Below are positions 1-8,780 of a stretch of 45,873 nucleotides of DNA, piece by piece. This DNA comes from Planctomycetota bacterium (GTDB taxonomy: Bacteria > Planctomycetota > Phycisphaerae > SM23-33). Under the pieces are notes generated by a model. It did not search any database. It had not been told where the DNA came from and was given only the letters and a program-made list of their open reading frames with translations. Position 1 is the first letter of the stretch. Each line of letters begins with the position of its first letter. The translations under genes were made by a program, and so were the position numbers. Where the stretch lies: NCBI GenBank assembly GCA_009908915.1, contig JAAAOJ010000035.1, positions 1 to 45,873 of the forward strand, written 5' to 3'.

Positions 1-5
1 CCGTT

Positions 6-95
6 CTTACCCCTCTCCCTCTGGGAGAGGCCGGGTGAGGGCTCTTGGCTTTCTTACTCCTCTCCCCCCGGGAGAGGCCGGGTGAGGGTTCTTGC
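6..95. repeat. Two tandem copies of a CTCTCCC/GGGAGAGG palindromic repeat
   Basis: Two near-identical units lie at about 6-47 and 53-95. Each reads CTTAC, then CTCTCC, a short loop, GGGAGAGGCCGGGTGAGGG and TTCTTG or similar. Each unit can form a CTCTCC...GGAGAGG hairpin. A third unit seems to begin at 101 (CTACCCCTC), and those bases encode the last residues and the stop of queC. A related but interrupted copy lies at 42061-42138. Units of this type recur in many GC-rich genomes as REP-like sequence; nothing codes here. Confidence 0.7.
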
Positions 96-100
96 CTTTC

Positions 101-823
101 CTACCCCTCAGCCGCATCAACATAGGCGGCCGGGTCGGTCAGGCCGACGTCGCGGAAGCCCCCCAGCCGCAGCGCGCAGGCATCGCAGTGGCCGCAGGCG
201 CGTCCGTGCCCGTCAGGGTCGTAGCAACTGTGCGTCATGCCGTAGTCGACCCCCAGGTCCGTGCCCGTGCGGATGATCTGGCCCTTACGCATGCTGATCA
301 GCGGGGCGTGAATGTGGAACATTCCCCGGCCCTCGGCGCCGGCCGCGGTGGCCAGGTTCGCCAGCCGCTCGAAGCACTGAATGAACGGTGGCCGACAATC
401 CGGATACCCGCTGTAGTCGACGGCGTTGACGCCGATGAAGATGTCGAAGGCTCCGATCACCTCGGCGTAACCCAGCGCGAAGCTCAGGAACATCGTATTG
501 CGGGCCGGCACGTACGTCGGCGGGATGCCGTCAGCCATCGTCTCGGCCGAGCGGTCCTTCGGCACGGCAATCTCGTCGGTCAGTGCATTTCGCCCGAAAC
601 CACCCGCCGCCGACAGATCAATCGTCACCACGCGATGCTCCACCGCGCCGAGGCTCTCCGCGACGCGACGGGAGGCCTCCAGCTCGAACCGGTGCCGCTG
701 CCCGTAATCGAAGCTCATCGCATGGCAGCGATAGCCGCCGTCGCGCGCAATGGCCAGCGTCGTCGCGCTGTCCAAACCGCCGGAAACCAGCACCACCGCG
801 TCGCGTTGGGATTCCTCTGCCAT
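101..823 (-). CDS. queC: 7-cyano-7-deazaguanine synthase QueC
   Basis: QueC converts 7-carboxy-7-deazaguanine to preQ0 with ATP and ammonia, in the cytoplasm, for queuosine-type tRNA modification. The N-terminus has the PP-loop motif VSGGLDSAT used for ATP. The C-terminus has the zinc cluster with a first Cys in THSCYDP followed by CGHCDAC. Length (about 240 aa) is normal for the family. I chose the ATG at 823; an in-frame GTG lies two codons upstream (829) and neither has a clear Shine-Dalgarno. The last codons and the stop lie in the start of a repeat unit. It is divergent from queF, 145 bp away, which carries out the next step. Assignment is secure. Confidence 0.96.
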   Translation of the reverse strand: MAEESQRDAVVLVSGGLDSATTLAIARDGGYRCHAMSFDYGQRHRFELEASRRVAESLGAVEHRVVTIDLSAAGGFGRNALTDEIAVPKDRSAETMADGIPPTYVPARNTMFLSFALGYAEVIGAFDIFIGVNAVDYSGYPDCRPPFIQCFERLANLATAAGAEGRGMFHIHAPLISMRKGQIIRTGTDLGVDYGMTHSCYDPDGHGRACGHCDACALRLGGFRDVGLTDPAAYVDAAEG

Positions 824-967
824 GGGCACAGCTTACAAAGCTTTCCTCGCAGGGGCAATGACGGTAAGCTTTAGCATAGGACCGGCTTTTTCGTCCGGGA
901 TACCGACGCCTGGACGCGGCTGGTCCGCGACTACATAGGCTGATAACCGACAGCGAGCAGAGGATGT

Positions 968-1312
968 ATGCCTGAACTGAAGACCTTTGACAACCCGCAT
1001 CCCGGCCGTGATTACGTGATCCGGCACGTGGCACCGGAGTTTACAAGCGTCTGTCCGAAGACCGGCCAGCCGGACTTCGGCACAATTGAAATCGAATACG
1101 TCGCCGCCAGGCGCTGCGTGGAACTCAAGAGCCTCAAGTTCTACCTCCAGGGCTTCCGCAACGAGGGCGTCTTCTATGAGGACGTGGTCAACCGCATCCT
1201 CGACGACCTCGTCGCCGCGCTGCAGCCGCGACGGATGACCGTCACCGGCGCGTTCACGCCCCGAGGCGGCATGCACTCGACCGTCATCGCGGAGTACGAC
1301 GCCACCGCATGA
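968..1312 (+). CDS. queF: NADPH-dependent preQ0 reductase QueF (short type)
   Basis: QueF reduces the nitrile of preQ0 to the amine of preQ1 using NADPH, a cytoplasmic step of queuosine synthesis. The 114-aa protein is the short, type I form. It carries the catalytic Cys in [13 protein letters not shown], which forms a thioimide with the substrate, and the conserved ELKSLKFYL segment that follows. AGAGGA lies just ahead of the ATG. Its stop overlaps the start of apbE (ATGA), so the two genes are translationally coupled although their functions are unrelated. The presence of QueF means this organism makes queuosine itself. Confidence 0.96.
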   Translation: MPELKTFDNPHPGRDYVIRHVAPEFTSVCPKTGQPDFGTIEIEYVAARRCVELKSLKFYLQGFRNEGVFYEDVVNRILDDLVAALQPRRMTVTGAFTPRGGMHSTVIAEYDATA

Positions 1313-2415
1313 GCAAACGCCAGCATATCATCGGGTGTGTCGCCGCCGTCGCGCTGATGGGCGGCATTGCGGCCCTGATCGCCGTGGGACTCTACCTGAG
1401 CGACGAGAGCCGCTCGGCCCTGCAGATGGGCACGTGGTCGATGAATCCCGCTGCGACGCTCGATCCGAAACGCATCATGGGCACGCCGCAGTTCGAGCTG
1501 ACGCTGGTGGTGGACCCGGCCCAGGCCGATCAGTTTGAGACGATCCTCGAGCGGGCCCGGCAGGCCGCCCGGCGTGTCGAGCGGAACATGAACGTCTACG
1601 ACCCAACCTCGCCGGTCGGCCGCTTCAACGCCGCCGGCGCCGACCAGGCCGTCCCGCTCCCGCCGGACGTCGTGGAGGTACTCACGCAGTCCTCGGTCGT
1701 CTGGCAGAAATCCGAGAAGGCCTTCGACGTGACGATCCGTCCGGTCGTCCGCCTGTGGCAGCAGGCCGGTCAGCAGAACCGCCTGCCCACGCCAGCCGAA
1801 CGCCAGGGCGCCCGCGATGCCAGCCGGTGGGAGTACATCAACATCCTCGACGGCGCCGCCAAAAAGTCCGTCACCACGGCCTCGGTCGATCTCGGCGGCA
1901 TCGCCAAGGGCTTCGGCATCGACCGGGCGGCCGAGGCGATGATCGACGCCGGCGCCGTCGGCGGGCTGGTCAACATTGGCGGCGACGTCCGTGCCTTCGG
2001 ACATCGCCCCGGCGACAAGCCGTGGCGGATCGGCGTGCGAAGTCCCTTCGACTCCGACCCGGCCAGCTACTGGATGGTGCTGGCCGTCGGCACCAGCGCC
2101 GTCTGTACCAGCGGCAACTATGAGCGCTTCAGCGTTATTGACGGCCGACACTGCAGCCACATCATCGACCCCCGCACGGCCATGCCCGTCGACGCCGCCC
2201 CGTCGGTGACGGTCATCGCCCCAACGGCCGCCGACGCCGACGCATGGGCGACAGCTCTGAGCGTGCTCGGCGCCGAGGGGCTGAGCCTGCTGGAAGAGAC
2301 CGACATCGAGGCCATGATCGTCCTCGGCACGCCGGAGCATCACAGCTTCGTGCGGACCGAGGGATTCGACCGCTACATCGTGGTCCGCCCGCCCGGCTGG
2401 CCCGCCGCCATATGA
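1309..2415 (+). CDS. apbE: FAD:protein FMN transferase ApbE
   Basis: ApbE splits FAD and attaches FMN covalently to threonine in flavoprotein subunits such as RnfG and RnfD, outside the cytoplasmic membrane. The 368-aa protein starts with a membrane anchor (about residues 8-30); no lipobox is visible. Core motifs are [27 protein letters not shown], and the metal-binding tract [12 protein letters not shown] near the C-terminus. It overlaps queF by four bases and the next gene by ATGA, so all three form one transcript. Both probable targets, RnfG and RnfD, are encoded on the other strand at 6605-8687. The link to Rnf is inference from known ApbE specificity and proximity. Confidence 0.93.
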   Translation: MSKRQHIIGCVAAVALMGGIAALIAVGLYLSDESRSALQMGTWSMNPAATLDPKRIMGTPQFELTLVVDPAQADQFETILERARQAARRVERNMNVYDPTSPVGRFNAAGADQAVPLPPDVVEVLTQSSVVWQKSEKAFDVTIRPVVRLWQQAGQQNRLPTPAERQGARDASRWEYINILDGAAKKSVTTASVDLGGIAKGFGIDRAAEAMIDAGAVGGLVNIGGDVRAFGHRPGDKPWRIGVRSPFDSDPASYWMVLAVGTSAVCTSGNYERFSVIDGRHCSHIIDPRTAMPVDAAPSVTVIAPTAADADAWATALSVLGAEGLSLLEETDIEAMIVLGTPEHHSFVRTEGFDRYIVVRPPGWPAAI

Positions 2416-3068
2416 GAGGCCCCCTGACCATGCCCCGACGCCGCGACCGAATGAAGCAACGCACCAAGATCGTCTGGTGGCTACTGCTGTTCATGACCGC
2501 AAGCTGGCTGATGACCACGGCCATCAAGTCGCCCGTTCCGGCGGTGGTTGCCTGTGTGGCCGCCGTCATGCCGTTCGCCGGACGCACGGAGACGCGCACG
2601 GGCGCCGGGTGGCTGGGCTTCGGCCTGGGCCTGGCCGGCGGCCTGGCGAGCCTCTGGGCGATGATGGCCATCCGGTCGCGCATGCCGCCGGAAGCGACCA
2701 CCGAACAGACGGTCGAACGGACAGAACCCGCACTCGAAGACAAAGCGGCTGCCAGTGAAGGAAACAATTCAGCGGTCGACGGCACGTCGACCTCTTTTGA
2801 ACCCGACAAAGCACCCGGGGCCAAAGAAGACCGTTTAGCGGCCAACGGTACGTCGACTTCTGACGATGACGAAACGGCGCCCGACGAGGAAGCACAACCC
2901 CCGACACATCGTAAGCTTGAGGCCTCCGAGGTCGGCCTTCTGGCGCTGGTGACAGTCGGCACGACCGTGCCGTTCGGCGTGTTGGTGGCCCTGCTTTACC
3001 ACTCGCTCGCCCGGCGGCGGAAACAGCGCCTCGACGACGAGTGGACCGTCTTCCGCGACGAGGACTGA
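2412..3068 (+). CDS. Unrecognised membrane protein with acidic Thr/Ser-rich linker
   Basis: I do not recognise a family. The start at 2412 overlaps the apbE stop as ATGA; a second Met (2430) is also possible. The 218-aa product has a basic N-terminus, two hydrophobic segments (about residues 18-40 and 60-82), an acidic low-complexity linker (about 90-170) and a third hydrophobic segment near the C-terminus, then a basic tail. The linker contains a short internal repeat (DGTSTS and NGTSTS). Coupling to apbE suggests a membrane function related to electron transport, but nothing in the sequence shows it. It ends 1 bp from the stop of the convergent hydrolase gene. Confidence 0.75.
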   Translation: MRGPLTMPRRRDRMKQRTKIVWWLLLFMTASWLMTTAIKSPVPAVVACVAAVMPFAGRTETRTGAGWLGFGLGLAGGLASLWAMMAIRSRMPPEATTEQTVERTEPALEDKAAASEGNNSAVDGTSTSFEPDKAPGAKEDRLAANGTSTSDDDETAPDEEAQPPTHRKLEASEVGLLALVTVGTTVPFGVLVALLYHSLARRRKQRLDDEWTVFRDED

Positions 3069-3069
3069 C

Positions 3070-3948
3070 CTACTCCGCCAGGCCGGCGAAGAACGCATTC
3101 AGCGCGGCGGTGTAGGTCTCGATGCTCAGCAGGTAACCGTCGTTGTGCCCGCCCTCCAGTTCCACGAACCGCTTGGGCTGGCGGGCGGCCTCGTAGAGTC
3201 GCCGGCCCTGTTCGTGCGGCACGAGGTCATCATCGCGGGAGTGGATCACCAGCAGTGGACAGTCGATCTCCCCGATGCGGTTGATGCTGTTGTACTTGAA
3301 CCGCACGAGGAACGTCGGGAACACCGGCAGGACCTGCGAGGCCATGTCACGGGCGGAGGTGAAACTGCTCTCGACGATCAGCCCGGCCGGCTCGACCTGC
3401 GTGGCCAGCCACGTCGCGACGGCCCCGCCGAGTGAACGGCCATGCAGGACGATGCGACCCGGCGAGACGCCACGTTCGTCAAGGAGATACCGCCAGGCGG
3501 CCATTGCGTCGGCATACGTGCCGTTTTCGGTCGGCTTGCCCTCGCTTCGGCCGTAGCCGCGATAGTCGATAATCAACACGTCGACGCCGCATTCGTGCAG
3601 GAATCGCAGCAGGTCGGTCCGGTGCGAAATGTTCCCCGCATTGCCGTGCAGCAGCAGCACCGTCGCCCGCGGCGAGGGGTGCGGCACCCACCAGCCGTGC
3701 AGTTTCACGCCGTCGGCGGCGGTGAGTTGCACGTCCTGGTAATTCAGGCCGACCTCCTCCGGCGTGCTTTCGAGGTCGCGGCGGGGATGGTAGACGAACC
3801 TGGACTGGAACAGCGTCAGTAACACAAGCACTCCTGCAAAGATAATCGCCAGGCTGATAACGCGTCGAAGTAGCCATCGCCGCCACGGTCCTCGCCGCTG
3901 GGCGGAAAGCTCCGGGGCCGAAGCAGAAGATTGGTCGGCGGCAGCCAT
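3070..3948 (-). CDS. Membrane-anchored alpha/beta hydrolase
   Basis: A serine hydrolase of the BEM46/FrsA-like type (292 aa). An N-terminal transmembrane anchor (about residues 29-48) is followed by the hydrolase fold with the oxyanion motif LLLHGNAGN, the nucleophile elbow GRSLGG (Ser172), the acid in SRDDDLVP (Asp239-241) and the histidine in EGGHNDG (His268). The usual GHS is GRS here, a common variant. The substrate cannot be told. Its ATG lies one base after the stop of the upstream lipoprotein, and that gene follows rnfB by 25 bp. It is therefore probably the last gene of the rnf transcript. Confidence 0.9.
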   Translation of the reverse strand: MAAADQSSASAPELSAQRRGPWRRWLLRRVISLAIIFAGVLVLLTLFQSRFVYHPRRDLESTPEEVGLNYQDVQLTAADGVKLHGWWVPHPSPRATVLLLHGNAGNISHRTDLLRFLHECGVDVLIIDYRGYGRSEGKPTENGTYADAMAAWRYLLDERGVSPGRIVLHGRSLGGAVATWLATQVEPAGLIVESSFTSARDMASQVLPVFPTFLVRFKYNSINRIGEIDCPLLVIHSRDDDLVPHEQGRRLYEAARQPKRFVELEGGHNDGYLLSIETYTAALNAFFAGLAE

Positions 3949-3949
3949 G

Positions 3950-4192
3950 CTATGGACGGCCCCGCGCCAGCCGGCGGCGTTCGTTCACCAGTCGCTGCCA
4001 GCGGCGAGAAATCACATCGTCGACCTGCAGGGCCAGCGGCTCGACCTCGACGCCGGCGACATCGGGCCAGCTCGCCCAGAGGCCTTGCTCGGCCCGGCTG
4101 GGGTCGTAGCGATCGTCCTCGCCGATGACATGCCTGCAACCGGCCAGGGCGAAACGGCTTAACATGCACAGGATGGCGACGGTTCGGGGCAC
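3950..4192 (-). CDS. Small putative lipoprotein after rnfB
   Basis: An 80-aa reading frame with a GTG start at 4192, chosen because GGAGG lies four bases upstream and because it gives a short signal peptide ending in the lipobox LAGC. The later ATG at 4165 has no Shine-Dalgarno. After the Cys comes a charged domain of about 60 residues ending in a very basic tail. No family is recognised. It lies between rnfB and the hydrolase with spacings of 25 and 1 bp. An outer or inner membrane lipoprotein co-expressed with Rnf is the simplest reading. A weak h-region (interrupted by Arg) is the main doubt. Confidence 0.6.
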   Translation of the reverse strand: MPRTVAILCMLSRFALAGCRHVIGEDDRYDPSRAEQGLWASWPDVAGVEVEPLALQVDDVISRRWQRLVNERRRLARGRP

Positions 4193-4217
4193 GGGCCCTC
4201 CGTGTGGGGCGGGCCGG

Positions 4218-5144
4218 TCAGCCCTGCCAGTCGGTGTTGTCAACGGTCGTCTCGAACGTGCCTTCGACGACGTCCGGCACGTCCGCGTCCTTGACCTTCT
4301 CAAGATCCTTCTTGCTCGGCGTGCCGATCTTGACGATGCCCTTCATAGGGCACTTGTCGAGGACCGTGCCGATTTCCTCTTCGACCTTGTCCGGTTGATA
4401 GTTGTCGTACTTGACGCGGGCGAGGTTGTCCTGGACTTCAAAGATGTCCGCGAAGGCCCGCTCGCAGGCCTTACAGCCGATGCAGCCGATTTCGCAGACG
4501 GCCTTGACGTCCTTGCCGAAGTCTTTGTTGTTGCAGGCGACGACGTACATCTGCTCGTCCTTGAAAGGCACCATCGAGATCACGTGCCGCGGACAGGCTG
4601 TCTCGCAGGCGCCGCAGCCGACGCATTTATCGTAGTCCACGACGGGCTTGTCGTCGACGATGTGGATGGCGTCGAAGTTGCAGCTCTCGACGCAGTCGCC
4701 CAAACCCAGGCAGCCGTAGACGCAGCCCTGCACGCCGGCGACCAGATTGGCGGCGGCACAGGTCGTCTCACCGTCGTAGGGGTTGCGGCCCTTTTTCTGG
4801 GCGTAGGTGGCGGCGCAGTGGACGGCCGGACGGTAAGGGTAGCTCTCCTCGACCTCCAGGCCCAGGATGTCGGCGATTTGAGCGGCCACGCCGGCGCCGC
4901 CGACGGGACAGAGGTTCACGGGCACCTCGCCCTTGCCGAGCACGACGGCCTCGGCGTATTCGCCGCAGCCGATGTAGCCGCACGCGCCACAGTTGGCACC
5001 GGGCAGAGCGGCGTCGACGTCTTCGATCTTGGGGTCGACGTCGACGTGAAAGGCCTTGTTGGCCCAACCGAGGACGTAGGCCATGCAAAACGCCAGGGCC
5101 AGCATGACCGCGGCGGCCAGAATGACAACGATCATCGAACTCAT
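4218..5144 (-). CDS. rnfB: Rnf complex iron-sulfur subunit RnfB
   Basis: RnfB takes electrons from reduced ferredoxin into the ion-pumping Rnf complex. The start at 5144 overlaps the rnfA stop as ATGA; the longer upstream frame is antisense-like and lacks sense. The 308-aa protein has an N-terminal transmembrane helix (about 5-27), the CGACGYIGC cluster domain, and then ferredoxin-type clusters: [23 protein letters not shown] and [11 protein letters not shown]. The C-terminal extension after the last cluster is rich in Lys and Asp and makes the protein longer than proteobacterial RnfB. This is typical of Clostridia- and Bacteroidetes-like forms. It is the last recognised rnf gene of the operon. 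Confidence 0.95.
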   Translation of the reverse strand: MSSMIVVILAAAVMLALAFCMAYVLGWANKAFHVDVDPKIEDVDAALPGANCGACGYIGCGEYAEAVVLGKGEVPVNLCPVGGAGVAAQIADILGLEVEESYPYRPAVHCAATYAQKKGRNPYDGETTCAAANLVAGVQGCVYGCLGLGDCVESCNFDAIHIVDDKPVVDYDKCVGCGACETACPRHVISMVPFKDEQMYVVACNNKDFGKDVKAVCEIGCIGCKACERAFADIFEVQDNLARVKYDNYQPDKVEEEIGTVLDKCPMKGIVKIGTPSKKDLEKVKDADVPDVVEGTFETTVDNTDWQG

Positions 5145-5947
5145 GATGCACTCACCGGGATTGTGGCAGCAGCGGATGCAGCGGGCGCGGCGGGGTCGGC
5201 TTGCGGCCGCGGCGGGCGGTAGTCCGGCTGCGTGGCGGGCTCGGGCGTTTTCTCGGCCGGCAACAGGGCCTTCTTCAGGCCTTTTTCCACGCCGCCGAAG
5301 CCCATGAACGCCATGGCAAGGATGCCCGCAATGATCAGCGTCACGCCCGCGCCCCGCAGCGGTTTGGGGACGTCGCAGAGGTCCAGTTCCTCGCGCAGGC
5401 CGGCCATGATCACGATGGCGATCGTAAAGCCCAACCCCGCAAAGACCGCCAGCGTCATCGCCTGGCCGAGGTCCCAAGCCTTCGCGCCCTGGCCGACGAC
5501 CTTGCTCATGATCATCAGGCAGGCGAAGAGAATCGCACAGTTGGTGGTGATCAGCGGCAGGAACACACCAAAGCTCTTGTACAGGGCGGGAAAAAACTTC
5601 CGCACGTACATCTCAACGAACTGCACCGAGGATGCGATGACGAAAATGTACATGATGTAGCTCATCACCGACAGGTCGACCTGCGTTTCGGCGCTGCCGC
5701 CGAGCCGTTGGTAGACCGCCTGGGCAAGCGGCGCGCCCGGCTGGAGGATGTAGTAGGTGAAGACCCAGCTGAGCAAGCAGGCCACCGACATCACGAACGT
5801 CACGGCCATGCCCATGCCGAAGGCCATGTCCACCCGACGTGAGACGCCCAGGAACGGACAGATGCCCACGAAGTAGATCAACACGAAGTTGTTGATCAGG
5901 GCCGCACTGAGGGCAATGATGACGAGTCCGACTGCGTATTCCACCAT
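5141..5947 (-). CDS. rnfA: Rnf complex membrane subunit RnfA, with C-terminal extension
   Basis: RnfA is an integral membrane subunit of the Rnf ferredoxin:NAD oxidoreductase and binds a shared Fe-S centre with RnfE. The 268-aa protein has six hydrophobic helices and the conserved tracts [18 protein letters not shown] and [10 protein letters not shown], each with the cluster cysteine. RnfA is normally about 190-200 aa. Here the fold ends near residue 215 and is followed by a linker ending in a Pro/Ala/Gln-rich tail of about 45 residues. The start lies two bases after the rnfE stop. The tail may be cytoplasmic or periplasmic; its role is unknown. Confidence 0.95.
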   Translation of the reverse strand: MVEYAVGLVIIALSAALINNFVLIYFVGICPFLGVSRRVDMAFGMGMAVTFVMSVACLLSWVFTYYILQPGAPLAQAVYQRLGGSAETQVDLSVMSYIMYIFVIASSVQFVEMYVRKFFPALYKSFGVFLPLITTNCAILFACLMIMSKVVGQGAKAWDLGQAMTLAVFAGLGFTIAIVIMAGLREELDLCDVPKPLRGAGVTLIIAGILAMAFMGFGGVEKGLKKALLPAEKTPEPATQPDYRPPRPQADPAAPAASAAATIPVSAS

Positions 5948-5949
5948 GC

Positions 5950-6615
5950 CTATGCCTCCGCCGTTTCAGGTTGCCCCGCGCGCTGGCCGCCCTTTCTAGA
6001 GAACTTCTCGCCCAGCCAGTTGACCACGCCCAGCAGGATGCCCAGCGTGAAAAACGCGCCCGGCGGCAGGGCCATCAACACCCAGCGATAGGCCTCGCCG
6101 TCCGTGCCTTCCCAGAACAGCGGAATGCCGAACCAGCTGCCCGTGGCCAGCAGTTCCCGCACGGTGGCCATACTCGCCAGGGCAACAGCGAAGCCCAGGC
6201 TCTGGCCGAGGGCGTCGAAGATCGACGGGGCCAGCCCCTGCTTGCTGCTGCAGACCTCGCAACGCGAGATAATCAGGCAGTTGACGATAATCAGCGGGAT
6301 GTACGGGCCGAGTTCCTTGCTCATGTCGTACATGAAGGCGGCCAGCAGGCGGTCGGCGATGGTCACGAACGTCGCGATGGTCAGCACGAAGACGAGAATC
6401 CGCAGGTGCGGCTTGAGCAGCCCGCGAATCAGGCTCACCAGCACGTTCGCGCAGATCAGCACGAACGCGGCGGCGGCGGCCATCGTCATGCCGGCTTTCA
6501 TGCTGCCGGTGACGGCGAGCGTGGGACACATGCCCAGCAGCTGCCGATAGACGGGGTTTTCCGGGATGATGCCCCAGATGAACCGTTCCATGGGGGTCGG
6601 GCCTTCAGTCGCCAT
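5950..6615 (-). CDS. rnfE: Rnf complex membrane subunit RnfE
   Basis: RnfE is the structural partner of RnfA. The 221-aa protein contains [17 protein letters not shown] and [15 protein letters not shown] with the conserved cysteines, and about six hydrophobic helices. A short soluble loop ([11 protein letters not shown]) precedes the last helix. The first codons overlap the end of rnfG by 11 bp, which indicates coupled translation. Length is normal. The assignment to RnfE rather than RnfA follows from the N-terminal [10 protein letters not shown] signature and from gene order C-D-G-E-A-B. Confidence 0.95.
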   Translation of the reverse strand: MATEGPTPMERFIWGIIPENPVYRQLLGMCPTLAVTGSMKAGMTMAAAAAFVLICANVLVSLIRGLLKPHLRILVFVLTIATFVTIADRLLAAFMYDMSKELGPYIPLIIVNCLIISRCEVCSSKQGLAPSIFDALGQSLGFAVALASMATVRELLATGSWFGIPLFWEGTDGEAYRWVLMALPPGAFFTLGILLGVVNWLGEKFSRKGGQRAGQPETAEA

Positions 6616-7255
6616 GGTCGCCTCCCTTCCTGGTGCCGCTGCCGCTGGCCTGCAACGCCCGGCGGAAATCCTCGACCGTTCCGTTGACGATGTTCGTCAG
6701 GGCGTTGGAGGAAATAGTCGCGCCACTGATGGCCTGGATGTCGTTCGGCTCGGCGGGCGCTTTCTTGACGACTTCCAGCGGCGGCTCGGTCGCCTTGCCG
6801 TCGTACTGGCTGTTCCAGGACGAATCGGCGATTCTGCTGCCCAGACCGGGCGTTTCCTTCTGGCTGAGGACGTAGACGCCGGTGATCGTCGACGCGTCCC
6901 TGTTCAGGCCGATCAGGGCGATGATCGTATCGCCGTAGCCGGCCCCCGAACCACGTACGACGTAGCCGACGAGATTCTCCTCGGCGTCGTAGGCGTCGTA
7001 GACGGTGATCTTGCTGTCGCCGACGTCGACGTGGCTGGCCCGCTCGCCGCTGGTCTCGGCGAGCCGCTCGCGATATTTCGCCAGCGACACCTCGGCACTG
7101 GCGCCGCACACGAGCTTCGGCACCTGGCCGAAGGTTTCGTTGAGGCGGTTTGCGTCGATCGTCGGCCCCAGCCAGACCTGCACGCCCCCCAGCGCTGCGC
7201 CGAAGGCGAGCCCCAGCACCAGCACCAGCCAGCCTTGTTTAATGTAGTTGATCAT
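6605..7255 (-). CDS. rnfG: Rnf complex FMN-binding subunit RnfG
   Basis: RnfG is anchored by an N-terminal helix (about residues 8-28) and carries covalent FMN on the outer face of the membrane. The FMN-binding domain shows the flavinylation motif ISGATISSNAL, with the target Thr at about residue 180 of 216. Other family tracts are VVRGSGAGYGD and EKTP-like QKETPGLGSRI. The ATG at 7255 lies after a 322-bp gap from rnfD that holds a gene remnant. This gap is unusual for the operon. The nearby apbE product is the likely flavinylating enzyme. Confidence 0.95.
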   Translation of the reverse strand: MINYIKQGWLVLVLGLAFGAALGGVQVWLGPTIDANRLNETFGQVPKLVCGASAEVSLAKYRERLAETSGERASHVDVGDSKITVYDAYDAEENLVGYVVRGSGAGYGDTIIALIGLNRDASTITGVYVLSQKETPGLGSRIADSSWNSQYDGKATEPPLEVVKKAPAEPNDIQAISGATISSNALTNIVNGTVEDFRRALQASGSGTRKGGDHGD

Positions 7256-7343
7256 AAGTATTTCTCAGTTCAGTCAGCCACATCGTATGTCGTTGTGCCT
7301 TGATAGCAGAAGCTCCAAGCTTCAAATCACAAGTTCCAAGTGA

Positions 7344-7499
7344 GAGCAATCGAGCCAGTTGTGCGTTTCGAATCATCGAACTCAGTATGCGGACCTCTTC
7401 AGTTGCTTCGTTCACCAGTTCCGTTGGTTCCGCTGCAAGGGCCGTATCGTCGCCCGTGTCGAGCAACAGGAGCCAATGAACGCTTGTCGCCTGTTTCGC
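7344..7499 (-). pseudogene. C-terminal remnant of a four-helix-bundle (23S rRNA IVS-type) protein
   Basis: After a TGA at 7502-7500, the minus strand reads AKQATSVHWLLLLDTGDD and continues through ELVNEATEEVRILSSMIR. I recognise this as the last two helices of the four-helix-bundle family that includes proteins from 23S rRNA intervening sequences. The N-terminal half is missing and no start codon fits. The frame stays open to 7239 but past about 7344 the sequence is repeat-like (a CTTGGAACTTGTGATTTG tract), not protein-like. The flanks hold AT-richer sequence and partial inverted repeats (GCTCCAAGCTTCAA near 7311, GCTTGGAGC and TTGAAGCTT near 7555-7580). It interrupts the rnf operon without hitting a gene. 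Confidence 0.6.
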
Positions 7500-7577
7500 T
7501 CACCTGTCCGTGTCTCCGTCTATTCCGGGACTCAGAATTTCTGTTTCTTGCAGCTTGGAGCCTCTCCTCCTTGAAGC

Positions 7578-8687
7578 TTACTTCACAGGGATTGGGGCCG
7601 GCCCGCCGAGGGGTTTCGGCACGGTCCAGCGGTTCAGCAGCGGTGCGATGGCGTTGACCATCAGCACGGCGAACATCACACCTTCGGGGTAGTTGCTGTA
7701 CCCGCGAAGAAGCATCACCAGCGCGCCGAAGAGGACTCCGAAGATCAGCTTGCCCTTCGGCGTCAGCGGGCTGGTGACCGGGTCGGTAACAATGAAGAAC
7801 GCGCCGAACAGCAGGGCCCCGCCGGCCAGGTCGTCCAGGACCGTCCAGCCGCTGGATGGATCCATCAGGTTGCCGATGCCGCCAAGGATGACCACCGCAC
7901 CGATCGCGCCGGCCGGGATCTCCCAGCTCGCCGTGCGGCGAAGGCAGAGGTACAACCCGCCGAGAAGGCAGGCAATGGCGCTGACCTCGCCCAGCGAGCC
8001 GATCGTATTGCCGACGGCAAGGTTCTTGAACTTCGTCAGGAAGCCGCCCTCCTCGCCGGCGTCCTTCATCTTCTTGGCCGTCATGGGCGTGGCGGCCGAG
8101 ACCGTGTCGGCGCCGCCGTCGGGCGCTTCGGCATACTGGGCGGGCATGGCGCCGAGGCTCTCCAGCCAGGGCATTTTGTCTCGCAGTTCACCGACGTCGC
8201 CGGCTTCGACATAGGCCGGGGCGCCGACCGCGCCGGCAAAGGCGAGCATCACGAACGCCCGGCCGACCATCGCGGGATTGAACAGGTTGTAGCCCACGCC
8301 ACCAAAAACCATCTTACCGATCCCGATAGCGATGAAGGCCGCGATCAGCCCGACGTAGACCGGCGTGTTCCACGGCAGCGACAGTGCGAGGATCATGCCC
8401 GTGACGATGGCCGAGCAGTCGCCGAGCGTCGGCCTGCGCTTCCGCATGCAGGCGAACAGCGCCTCGGCCGCCAGACAGCCGCCGATGGCGACCGCCAGTT
8501 GCAGCAGGGCGTACCGGCGGAACATGATGACGGCGGCGACGGTCACCGGAAGCAGGCCGATGATGACGTCGACCATCATGCGCCGCGTGGAAAGCTTGCG
8601 GTCGCTGAGATGCGGGCCGGGGGCCACGTGCGTCTGCGGCGCGGCGGCCTGCGTGTCGGACTCGGGCGTGTTGGTGTTTTCAGCCAT
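7578..8687 (-). CDS. rnfD: Rnf complex membrane subunit RnfD
   Basis: RnfD is an integral membrane subunit with covalent FMN. The 369-aa protein has many helices and the family tract GGVGYNLFNPAMVGRAF (about residues 129-145). The flavinylation site reads DTVSAATPMT with Thr200; most RnfD have SGAT, so the Gly-to-Ala change is a small variant. A Thr/Pro-rich N-terminal stretch of about 28 residues precedes the first helix. It follows rnfC after 93 bp that contain imperfect AGGTCATAG-type repeats, and is followed by the 322-bp gap before rnfG. Confidence 0.95.
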   Translation of the reverse strand: MAENTNTPESDTQAAAPQTHVAPGPHLSDRKLSTRRMMVDVIIGLLPVTVAAVIMFRRYALLQLAVAIGGCLAAEALFACMRKRRPTLGDCSAIVTGMILALSLPWNTPVYVGLIAAFIAIGIGKMVFGGVGYNLFNPAMVGRAFVMLAFAGAVGAPAYVEAGDVGELRDKMPWLESLGAMPAQYAEAPDGGADTVSAATPMTAKKMKDAGEEGGFLTKFKNLAVGNTIGSLGEVSAIACLLGGLYLCLRRTASWEIPAGAIGAVVILGGIGNLMDPSSGWTVLDDLAGGALLFGAFFIVTDPVTSPLTPKGKLIFGVLFGALVMLLRGYSNYPEGVMFAVLMVNAIAPLLNRWTVPKPLGGPAPIPVK

Positions 8688-8780
8688 GTCTTCAATCAGC
8701 TCAAAGGGAACAGGTCAGAGATCTAAGGAGCAGGTCATAGTTCAGAGGTCATAGGTCACACAGTTCACAGGCCTTTGCCT

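Noticed and set aside
824..967. PreQ1 riboswitch between queC and queF
   Set aside because: No CUA-loop hairpin with an A-rich tail overlapping a ribosome site was found.
4125..5222. A long plus-strand frame across rnfB
   Set aside because: Antisense to clear Fe-S motifs of rnfB; composition is typical of a shadow frame.
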